This document shows positions 44,941 through 55,987 of a DNA stretch of 64,000 nt, piece by piece. The notes under the pieces are model-generated. The model searched no databases. It was not told where the DNA came from and saw only the letters and a program-made list of their open reading frames with translations. A program made the position numbers and the translations under genes. The stretch spans positions 47,693-111,692 of the forward strand of contig NZ_JALMUV010000025.1 of NCBI RefSeq assembly GCF_023155275.1. The letters run 5' to 3'. Numbering within the stretch: the first letter of the stretch is position 1; each line of letters opens with the position of its first letter. Source of the stretch: Streptomyces rhizoryzae (GTDB lineage: Bacteria > Actinomycetota > Actinomycetes > Streptomycetales > Streptomycetaceae).

Positions 44941-46215
44941 GTGGGCGCCGGGGCCGTGGCGGGGGGCGGGGGCGCGGCGGCGCGCCGGGGGCGGATCGGG
45001 GCGGCGGCGCGGCGGGCGCGGACGGCGCTGGTGCTGTTCGCCGCGCTCCGGGCCGCCGGGGCGGTGTGCGCGGCCGGGTGGGCCTGGCGCACCGGGCGGC
45101 ACGCGCGGACGCTGCTGGGCACCTCCTGGGACTCGGCGTGGTACCTGAGCATCGCCCGGCACGGCTACGGGGCGGCGCTGCCGCCCGGGCGGTGGCCCGG
45201 TGTCCCGCTGGCCGACCTGGCGTTCTTCCCGCTGTACCCGTGGCTGGTGCGGGCGGTGGCCGCGGTGGTCCCGGTGGGGGCGGTGAACGCCGGTCTCGCG
45301 GTGGCGTGGGCGGCGGCGCTGGCGGCCGCCTGGGGGATCTTCGCGGTGGGGGAGCGGCTGCACGGGCGGCGCACCGGGATCTGGCTGGTGGTCCTGTGGG
45401 CGGTGCTGCCGCACGCCGTCATCGAGTCGCTGGCGTACACCGAGGCGCTGCTGACCGCGCTGGCCGCGTGGTCGCTGTACGCGCTGCTGACCCGGCGGTT
45501 CGTGTGGGCCGGGGCGCTGGCCGCGGCGGCGGGGCTGGCCCGGCCCAGCGGGCTCGCGGTGGCGCTGGCGGTGGTCGCGGGGGCGGCGGTGCAGGCGTGG
45601 CGGCAGCGCGGGACGGGCCGGGGCGGCGGGCGCGGCGGGGGCGCGTGGGCCGGACGGGCCGGACGGGCTGCGCGCGCCGGGCAGCCCGCGCGGGCCGCGC
45701 CGGGCGGGCGGGTGCCGGGGGTGCGGCTGGCGGTCGGGGCGGTGCTGGCGCCGGCCGGGTGGGCCGGGTACGTGCTGTGGGCCGGGGCCCGCAGCGGCGG
45801 CGGGCCGCTGGGCTACTTCGCCGTGCAGGAGCGCTGGGGGTCGCGGTTCGACTTCGGGCGGGACGCGCTGCACGAGGTCCGGCACCTGGTGCTGGCCGGG
45901 GCACCGCCCGCGTACCTCATGGCGGCCGCGGTGGTCGCGGTGGCGCTGCTGCTGTACGCGCTGCTGGTGCTGGACCGGCCGCCGGCCGCGCTGCTGGTGC
46001 TCACCACGGCGCTGGTCGTGCTGGCGCTCGGCGGCACCCACTACTTCCCGTCCAAGCCGCGCTTCCTGCTGCCGGCCTTCCCGCTGCTGCTGCCCGCGGC
46101 GCTGGCGCTGGCCCGGGCCCGTACGCGCACCGCCGCCCTGGTCGCCGGGGGCCTGGCCGCGTTCTCCTTCGGCTACGGGGCCTACCTGCTCACCCTCGCC
46201 GCGGTGCCGCTGTGA
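44941..46215 (+). CDS. PIG-V-like polyprenol-phosphate-dependent mannosyltransferase
   Basis: A 424-residue polytopic membrane glycosyltransferase. The first loop has GTSWDSAWYLSIARHGYG, the conserved W-D-x-x-W-Y motif of PIG-V/mannosyltransferase-2 proteins, followed by about nine to ten helices and GGTHYFPSKPRFLLPAFPLLLP near the end, also typical. These enzymes add mannose from a lipid-linked donor on the outer face of the membrane. The acceptor is unknown. GTG 44941 sits six bases after GGAGG. A strongly Gly/Arg-rich cytoplasmic loop at about residues 225-260 is unusual. Confidence 0.78.
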   Translation: MGAGAVAGGGGAAARRGRIGAAARRARTALVLFAALRAAGAVCAAGWAWRTGRHARTLLGTSWDSAWYLSIARHGYGAALPPGRWPGVPLADLAFFPLYPWLVRAVAAVVPVGAVNAGLAVAWAAALAAAWGIFAVGERLHGRRTGIWLVVLWAVLPHAVIESLAYTEALLTALAAWSLYALLTRRFVWAGALAAAAGLARPSGLAVALAVVAGAAVQAWRQRGTGRGGGRGGGAWAGRAGRAARAGQPARAAPGGRVPGVRLAVGAVLAPAGWAGYVLWAGARSGGGPLGYFAVQERWGSRFDFGRDALHEVRHLVLAGAPPAYLMAAAVVAVALLLYALLVLDRPPAALLVLTTALVVLALGGTHYFPSKPRFLLPAFPLLLPAALALARARTRTAALVAGGLAAFSFGYGAYLLTLAAVPL

Positions 46216-46318
46216 GGCCGCGCCGGTCCGGGGCCCGCCGCCCGGCCGGGTACGACACGGGCCCCGGTCCGACGGTGTCGGCATCCGGGGCCCGGGCAGC
46301 CGGGGCGCGGCGGGGCAG

Positions 46319-46855
46319 TCAGCCCTCGTCCTCGCCCGGCTTGTTGTCGGAGTCGCCTTCGATCTCGGCCTCCAGACCGAGCTGCTCGACGATCCACCTG
46401 TCGAATTCGATCGAGGCACGCACCCAGCTGACCGTGCTCGACACGAAGTGTTCGAGCGAGACACCGGTGCCGACCAGCATCGATGCCTCACCGATCAGAC
46501 GGACGGTGCCGTCGTCGTGGGTGTGGGTGTACACCTTCGGCCAGAGCGTCCGGCGGTTCCAGTCGTCGATCGCTTCCAGCAGCTTCAGCTTCTCGTCGAT
46601 GCCGTGGACGCGGTCGTAGAACGTACGGACGGAGAAGATCTCCTGCTCCGCCTCACCACGGAACATGAAGTACGTGCGGAACTGCTCCCACGGGGCGGCG
46701 AGGTCACCCTCCTCGTCGACGACGTACTTCAGCTCCATCTGCTCAAGGAGCTGCTTGACCAGGTCCTGGTCGGGGACGACGGGACCATCAGGCCCCGACG
46801 GCTGCGGTTCGGGCTGGCCCCCGAAATTCGGAATCGAGGACGGGTCGATGCTCAC
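46319..46855 (-). CDS. YbjN-domain protein
   Basis: A 178-residue cytoplasmic protein with a disordered acidic start and end and a central YbjN/type III chaperone-like domain (LVKQLLEQMELKYVVDEEGD, FMFRGEAEQEIFSVRTFYD, IDDWNRRTLWPKVYTHTHDD). YbjN proteins are linked to stress tolerance and protein folding; it sits next to clpB on the same strand. GTG 46855 follows AAGGGA. The C-terminal tail (EAEIEGDSDNKPGEDEG) is highly acidic. Confidence 0.85.
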   Translation of the reverse strand: MSIDPSSIPNFGGQPEPQPSGPDGPVVPDQDLVKQLLEQMELKYVVDEEGDLAAPWEQFRTYFMFRGEAEQEIFSVRTFYDRVHGIDEKLKLLEAIDDWNRRTLWPKVYTHTHDDGTVRLIGEASMLVGTGVSLEHFVSSTVSWVRASIEFDRWIVEQLGLEAEIEGDSDNKPGEDEG

Positions 46856-46981
46856 CGTGGAATTCCCTTCGTATGGTCCCTGCCATCCTCCCCCATACGC
46901 GCCCGGTCCTGGCAAGTGCGGGCGCCGGACCGGCGCGTACGGGGGCGGGGCGGGGCCGCGGGGGGCCGGCCCCGGGCGGCG

Positions 46982-49621
<2,640 letters not shown>

Positions 49622-49703
49622 GTCTGCCTGGTCCTCCTCGTTCGTCCGTCCGGCGCTCCGCGCGCTTCCCTACCCGATTCCTGCCTTGGTCAACGTGCGA
49701 TAA

Positions 49704-49724
49704 GTTGAGTCTATTCCACTCAAG
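49704..49724. promoter_or_regulatory. HspR operator (HAIR) upstream of clpB
   Basis: GTTGAGT-CTATTCC-ACTCAAG matches the HAIR consensus CTTGAGT-N7-ACTCAAG at all but one base. The position, 83 bases before the clpB start, fits repression by HspR, whose gene is 8 kb away in this window. Confidence 0.9.
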
Positions 49725-49802
49725 GCGCTCGATCACGCTTCCGGGTGACCTCCGGCAACCGTCCCCTTCGCGGGCCGCGCCGCCGACACCGGCCGTCGAC
49801 CA

Positions 49803-50089
49803 CGAGCACCTGTTCCGGGGCGCCGAGTCCTGATGCCCTGTGACGGCGTCACCATGGTCGTCGAGGTGACCTCAAGCAACCCCGATCACCACCGGGTGGC
49901 CAAGCGCCACTGCTACGCCCGCGCCGCCCTCCCACCCCACCTCCTCATCGACCGCGACACGTCCGCGGTGACGCTCCTCAGCGACCCCACGGCGGACGAC
50001 TACACGGCCCACACCACCGTCCCCTTCGGCAAGCCCCTCCCCCTCCCGCCCCCTTCTCCTCCGACCTGGACACCGGCGAACTCCTCTGA
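49803..50089 (+). pseudogene. Uma2-family nuclease remnant, truncated and frameshifted
   Basis: The translation from about 49850 (MVVEVTSSNPDHHRVAKRHCYARA, LLIDRDTSAVTL, DDYTAHTTVPFGKPLPLP) is the C-terminal half of a Uma2 (PD-(D/E)XK) protein, common in multiple copies in Streptomyces. The first half is missing. After LPLP the frame is lost in a CCCGCCCCC run near 50045; in another frame the expected end (FSSDLDTGELL then TGA at 50087) follows. Left boundary approximate. Confidence 0.75.
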
Positions 50090-50128
50090 CCGGGGGGTGA
50101 GGCCCCGGCCCCGATTACCCTGGCCCCC

Positions 50129-50533
50129 ATGGCCCACGACCTCGACGCGCTCTCCCCCGCTTACCTCGCCTTCTGGGGCGAGTACCTGATGCCGACCCTC
50201 ACCACGCTGCGCGCGAACGGCACGCCGCACGTCGTCCCGGTCGGGGTCACCTACGACGCCGGGCAGCGGATCGCGCGGGTCATCACCCGCAAGGACAGCA
50301 CGAAGGTCAAGAACATCCTCGCGGCCGGCGCCGGCGGGGCGCGGGTGGCGGTCTGCCAGGTGGACCGCGGCCGCTGGGCCACCCTGGAGGGCATCGCCCG
50401 GGTGCGGACCGACGCCGCGGCGGTCGCCGACGCGGTGCGGCGGTACGCCGAGCGGTACGGCCGGACCCCGGCGTCCAACCCCGACCGCGTGGCCGTCGAG
50501 ATCGCCGTGACCCGGGCCCTCGGACGGGCCTGA
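50129..50533 (+). CDS. PPOX-class F420/flavin-dependent oxidoreductase
   Basis: A 134-residue split-barrel protein of the pyridoxamine-phosphate-oxidase superfamily: LMPTLTTLRANGTPHVVPVG, ARVITRKDSTKVKNILA (cofactor phosphate-binding Arg/Lys/Ser), RVAVCQVDRGRWATLEGIARV. Short F420-binding members of this kind reduce or bind various cofactors in actinobacteria; substrate unknown. It starts 40 bases after the Uma2 remnant and no partner is evident. Confidence 0.87.
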   Translation: MAHDLDALSPAYLAFWGEYLMPTLTTLRANGTPHVVPVGVTYDAGQRIARVITRKDSTKVKNILAAGAGGARVAVCQVDRGRWATLEGIARVRTDAAAVADAVRRYAERYGRTPASNPDRVAVEIAVTRALGRA

Positions 50534-50708
50534 GCGCCCCTTTGCCGCGCCAGGTCCGGACCTGGCCGAAACCGTTCCCTCCGCAGCGGTCCCCCGGCGC
50601 CCACCTGGTACTCAGGAACGGCAGGAACCGAACAGCTCCGCGCACCCGCGCGCACCCGTGAGCGGTATCGGTCCCGTACCGGGCAGAACGACGGCAGCTG
50701 GAGGCCGC

Positions 50709-50954
50709 ATGGCGTCGGCATCACAGGACACCGCGGCGATTCCGCGCCGCCCGCCCCGCACCCCCGCCGTCCGGCCCCGCCCGGCCGCCGAGACCTGCCC
50801 CCGCTGCGGCGGCCAGCTGGCGGTGAACCAGGACGGCTGGAAGATCTGCCACGCCTGCGGCTACGCCTCGCCGCCCGGCGCCGCCCCGCCGCCCCGGGCC
50901 CGCCGCGGGGGTATCGTCGCCCCCACAGTCGCCACGCCCCGGAGGGCACGATGA
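50709..50954 (+). CDS. Small zinc-ribbon protein
   Basis: An 81-residue protein with a disordered Pro/Arg-rich start and a single four-Cys zinc ribbon, CPRCGG at about residues 36-41 and CHACGY at 54-59. Function unknown; ribbons of this size usually bind nucleic acid or protein. The stop codon overlaps the ATG of the next gene (ATGA), so the two are coupled. ATG 50709 is chosen; the frame stays open 17 codons upstream. Confidence 0.7.
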   Translation: MASASQDTAAIPRRPPRTPAVRPRPAAETCPRCGGQLAVNQDGWKICHACGYASPPGAAPPPRARRGGIVAPTVATPRRAR

Positions 50955-51355
50955 ATGCGGTCCGAGTGACGGCGATCGCCTGTCTGATGCCGCTGTCCGA
51001 GCTGGACGAGGATCCGTTCCTGGTCGATGACCGCAGCCAGCACGCCATGTGCAAGGAGTGGGCGGCGGCCCGTGACTACCGCCTGACCTGCCGGCTCAGC
51101 CTGCACCAGCTGCGCGCCGACCACCGCGCGCTGTGGCAGGACGTCGAGGCGGGCCTGGTCGACGTGTTCGTCGCGCCCAACCGCCGGGCGCTGGAGAACG
51201 CCATCGACGGCGCCGACGAGTTCACCGAGCGGTGCGCGGCGGCCGGCGTCCGGCTGGAGACCGCCGATCTCGCCGAACCGGTCTACTCCCTGGCCATGAA
51301 GTCCCGGGTGCACCGGCGGCTGTCGATGCCGACGGCCGGGTACAACGGCTCCTGA
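50951..51355 (+). CDS. Small protein resembling a degenerate serine-recombinase N domain
   Basis: A 134-residue protein. The outline VDDRSQHAMCKEWAAARDY, then ALWQDVEAGLVDVFVAPNRRALEN and CAAAGVRLETADLAEPVYS follows the pattern of the resolvase catalytic domain (Q..C..A...G, then the D-R-L-S strand and a GV.L strand), but the nucleophilic Ser segment and the R-L-S motif are not present, so no recombinase activity is expected. Conserved beside hspR and coupled to a zinc-ribbon gene. No established family name; hypothesis only. Confidence 0.65.
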   Translation: MNAVRVTAIACLMPLSELDEDPFLVDDRSQHAMCKEWAAARDYRLTCRLSLHQLRADHRALWQDVEAGLVDVFVAPNRRALENAIDGADEFTERCAAAGVRLETADLAEPVYSLAMKSRVHRRLSMPTAGYNGS

Positions 51356-51381
51356 CCGCGGCGCCGTTGCCGGAGGGGGAC

Positions 51382-51422
51382 GGCGAAGGGCCGGGGTGGT
51401 GCGGCCACCCCGGCCCTTCGCC
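51382..51422. terminator. Bidirectional terminator between hspR and the upstream plus-strand gene
   Basis: An 18-bp perfect stem (51382-51399 with 51405-51422) closes on TGCGG. It lies 18 bases past the hspR stop and 27 bases past the stop of the convergent gene. Confidence 0.88.
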
Positions 51423-51439
51423 CGCGTCCGCGGGACCGC

Positions 51440-51895
51440 TCAGTCCGCCGCCCGCTTGGGCCGCCAGACCACCAGCGCGCTGGACTGCTGCACGTCCTGA
51501 TAGGGCACCAGGTCGCGGCGGTAGGAGGCGTGCACCGCGGCCTCCCGCTGCCGCATCGCGCTGGCCGCGCCCTCCAGGGCGCCCTGGAGCTCGGCGATCC
51601 GCTGCTGGAGGGCCGCGACCTGGTTCTCCAGCTCGATGATGCGCTTGATGCCGGCGAGGTTGATGCCCTCCTCCTGCGACAACTGCTGCACGGTGCGCAG
51701 CAGTTGGATGTCGCGGGCGGAGTAGCGGCGGCCCCGGCCGGCGGTCCGGTCGGGCGAGACCAGGCCCAGGCGGTCGTACTGCCGCAGGGTCTGCGGGTGC
51801 AGGCCGGAGAGCTGGGCCGCGACGGAGATGACGTACACCGGCGAATCATCGGTCAGTTCATACGGGTTACGACGCTGCCCGCCCCGGCTGTCCAT
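51440..51895 (-). CDS. hspR: Heat-shock repressor HspR (MerR family)
   Basis: The 151-residue MerR-type repressor has a helix-turn-helix (VYVISVAAQLSGLHPQTLRQYDRLG, residues 19-44), the wing with GRRYSARDIQLLR, and a coiled-coil dimerisation helix (residues 70-108). It binds HAIR inverted repeats and uses DnaK as co-repressor, as shown in S. coelicolor. It is the last gene of the dnaK-grpE-dnaJ-hspR operon (2 bases after dnaJ). HAIR sites lie upstream of both dnaK and clpB here. Confidence 0.96.
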   Translation of the reverse strand: MDSRGGQRRNPYELTDDSPVYVISVAAQLSGLHPQTLRQYDRLGLVSPDRTAGRGRRYSARDIQLLRTVQQLSQEEGINLAGIKRIIELENQVAALQQRIAELQGALEGAASAMRQREAAVHASYRRDLVPYQDVQQSSALVVWRPKRAAD

Positions 51896-51896
51896 C

Positions 51897-53063
51897 TCAT
51901 GCTCCCTTCGCGGCCCGGAACAGCTCCGCCCGCGGGTCGGCGCCCGCGGTCGCCTCGCGGTAGGACTCCAGCGCTTCCCTGGCCCGGTCGCCGAGGTCCT
52001 GGGGGACCGTCACCTCTATGGTGACCAGCAGGTCACCGCGGGTGCCGTCCTTGCGGGCCGCGCCCTTGCCGCGGGCCCGCATGGTGCGTCCGTTGGGCGT
52101 GCCGGCCGGCAGCTTCAGCGTGACCGGCGGACCGCCCAGCGTCGGCACCTTGATCTCGCCGCCGAGCGCGGCCTCCGGGAAGGTGACCGGCACCGTGACG
52201 GTGAGGTTGTCGCCCTTGCGGCCGAAGACCGGGTGGGAGTCCACGTGGACGACCACGTAGAGGTCGCCGGCCGGGCCGCCGTGCTCGCCCGGGGCGCCCT
52301 TGCCGCGCAGCCGGATCCGCTGCCCGTCCGAGACGCCCGCGGGGATGCGGACCTGCATGGTGCGGGCGCTGGAGGCCCGGCCGCTGCCCTTGCAGACCTC
52401 GCAGGGGTCCTGCGCGATCAGGCCGCGGCCCTTGCAGTCGGCGCACGGGTCGGTGAGCGAGAAGCCGCCGCCCGCGCCCCGGCTGACCTGCCCGGTGCCG
52501 ACGCAGGTCGGGCAGACCCGCGGCGTACCGTTTCTGTCGCCGGTGCCCGAACACGCCTTGCACGGCGCCTGGCTGGACATCCGCAGCGGCACGGTGGCCC
52601 CGTCGACCGCCTCGGTGAAGCTGAGCGTCACCTCGGACTCGACGTCCTGGCCGCGGCGCGGCTGCGTACGGGTGCCGGCGCCGCCGCCGCGGTTGAACAG
52701 CCCGCCGAAGACGTCCCCGAGACCGCCGCCGAAGCCCCCGGACCCGCCGGCGCCGCCCCCGAAGAGGTCGCCGAGGTCGAAGTTGAAGCTCCCGCCGCCG
52801 CCCGGGCCCGGGCGGAAGCCGCCGTTGCCGAACAGCGCCCGGGCGTCGTCGTACTCCTTGCGGCGCTTGGCGTCGCCGAGCACGTCGTTGGCCTCGGAGA
52901 TCTCCTTGAAGCGCTCCTCGGCCTTGGCGTCGCCCTTGTTGGCGTCCGGGTGGTACTCCCGGGCGAGCTTGCGGTACGCCTTCTTGATCTCCGCTTCGGT
53001 GGCGTCCTTGGGGACGCCGAGGACCTTGTAGTAGTCCTTCTCCACGAAGTCCTTGGTGCTCAT
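51897..53063 (-). CDS. dnaJ: Chaperone DnaJ (Hsp40)
   Basis: The 388-residue co-chaperone has a J domain with HPD (YHPDANKG, near residue 39), a Gly/Phe-rich stretch (residues 80-130), the zinc-finger domain with four CxxCxGxG repeats (CKACSGTG, CPTCVGTG, CADCKGRG, CEVCKGSG, residues about 165-230) and the C-terminal substrate domain. ATG 53063. It stimulates DnaK ATPase. It follows grpE by 45 bases. Confidence 0.97.
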   Translation of the reverse strand: MSTKDFVEKDYYKVLGVPKDATEAEIKKAYRKLAREYHPDANKGDAKAEERFKEISEANDVLGDAKRRKEYDDARALFGNGGFRPGPGGGGSFNFDLGDLFGGGAGGSGGFGGGLGDVFGGLFNRGGGAGTRTQPRRGQDVESEVTLSFTEAVDGATVPLRMSSQAPCKACSGTGDRNGTPRVCPTCVGTGQVSRGAGGGFSLTDPCADCKGRGLIAQDPCEVCKGSGRASSARTMQVRIPAGVSDGQRIRLRGKGAPGEHGGPAGDLYVVVHVDSHPVFGRKGDNLTVTVPVTFPEAALGGEIKVPTLGGPPVTLKLPAGTPNGRTMRARGKGAARKDGTRGDLLVTIEVTVPQDLGDRAREALESYREATAGADPRAELFRAAKGA

Positions 53064-53108
53064 CCCCGACGTCCCTCCTTCCGGGCGGTACTCGCTCCGG
53101 TCCTCGCG

Positions 53109-53797
53109 TCAGCCCTTGTCCGGGCCACCGCTCTCCTCGTCCGCGGCCTTGGCTCCCTTGGTCCCCTTGCCGCCCTTGCCGCCCTTGGCGCTCTTGCCCT
53201 CCTCCTCGGAGGACTTGGCGTTCTGGGCGCCCGGCTGGGGCTCGGCGACCGCGACCCGCGCGGGGCGGATCGTCCGTTCACCGATGCGATACCCGGGCTG
53301 CAGGATGGCGACGCATGTCGTCTCCGTCACGTCGGGCGCGTAGGAGTGCATCAGCGCTTCGTGGATCGTCGGGTCGAAGGGCTCACCCTCCTTGCCGAAC
53401 TGCTGGAGCCCCAGCTTGGCGACCACGGTCTCCAGCGATTCGGCCACCGACTTGAAGCCGCCGACCAGTTCGCCGTGGTCCCGGGCGCGGCCGATGTCGT
53501 CGAGCACCGGGAGCAGTTCGGAGAGCAGGTTGGCGACCGCGATCTCCTTGACCGTCACCCGGTCCCGCTCCACGCGGCGGCGGTAGTTCTGGTACTCCGC
53601 CTGGAGCCGCTGGAGGTCGCCGGTGCGCTCGTTGAGCGCGGTGCGCGCCTGGTCCAGCTGCGCCTGGAGCGCTACGTCCTTCACGTCCCCGGCCGGGGCC
53701 GAGCCCGCCGTGTCGGCGGACTCGGCCTGCGCCGCGTCGTCGGAAGCGGCGCCGGAAGGGACGTCGGGCTTCTTCTCGGAGCCCGGGGTCTCCTCCG

Positions 53798-53801
<4 letters not shown>
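53109..53801 (-). CDS. grpE: Nucleotide exchange factor GrpE
   Basis: The 230-residue GrpE has an acidic disordered start, a long coiled coil (residues about 45-95, LQRLQAEYQNYRRRVERDR) and the beta-rich head (FDPTIHEALMHSYAPDVTE, LQPGYRIGERTIRPARVAV). The C-terminus carries a Lys/Gly-rich extension (EEGKSAKGGKGGKGTKG) not seen in the E. coli protein. The GTG overlaps the dnaK stop by four bases, so the pair is translationally coupled. Confidence 0.96.
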
Positions 53802-55651
<1,850 letters not shown>

Positions 55652-55669
55652 TTCGATTCCTCCAGCTGA

Positions 55670-55690
55670 CTTGAGTGGAACAGGCTCAAG
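55670..55690. promoter_or_regulatory. HspR operator (HAIR 1) upstream of dnaK
   Basis: CTTGAGT-GGAACAG-GCTCAAG matches CTTGAGT-N7-ACTCAAG at 13 of 14 positions and ends 19 bases from the dnaK start. Confidence 0.9.
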
Positions 55691-55721
55691 GGTGCAGCAC
55701 CGAGCCGAACCTGTCAACAGA

Positions 55722-55742
55722 CCTGAGTCGGGGGCGCTCAAC
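55722..55742. promoter_or_regulatory. HspR operator (HAIR 2), weaker
   Basis: CCTGAGT-CGGGGGC-GCTCAAC has three mismatches to the consensus. It lies 52 bases from HAIR 1; multiple HAIR sites before dnaK are known in S. coelicolor. Confidence 0.65.
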
Positions 55743-55857
55743 TTTTATGTCGCTCTTATCGTCACCAGGTCGCCGGGGAGGACGCCGGCGGAGCGCCGGC
55801 GGTTGCGTGCGCGACACAGATCACCGGCCGGGCGGCTTCATGGGGCCCGGAATACTG

Positions 55858-55905
55858 GGTAACCTCAGCGCAGACCCGAAAAGTTACCGCTTAGTAGTTA
55901 CCGCT
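55858..55905. promoter_or_regulatory. Three GTTACC half-sites before the Fe-S oxidoreductase gene
   Basis: GGTAAC (55858-55863) faces two direct GTTACCGCT copies (55883-55891 and 55897-55905; 14-base period). They lie 83-130 bases before the start codon, where a promoter is expected, so a repressor or activator binding cooperatively is likely. The remainder of the dnaK-side gap (55652-55987) holds only the HAIR sites. Confidence 0.5.
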
Positions 55906-55987
55906 CGACCTCTGCGGCCCGGCCCGTTCCGATCACCGCGGATCCTTTGAAGATTTCGCCCGCTCTCGCAGGTCCGAGGAGCCCCCA

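Noticed and set aside
49833..50189. Treating the Uma2 fragment as an intact gene
   Set aside because: It lacks the N-terminal half and the nuclease signature there, and its frame is lost before the conserved end.
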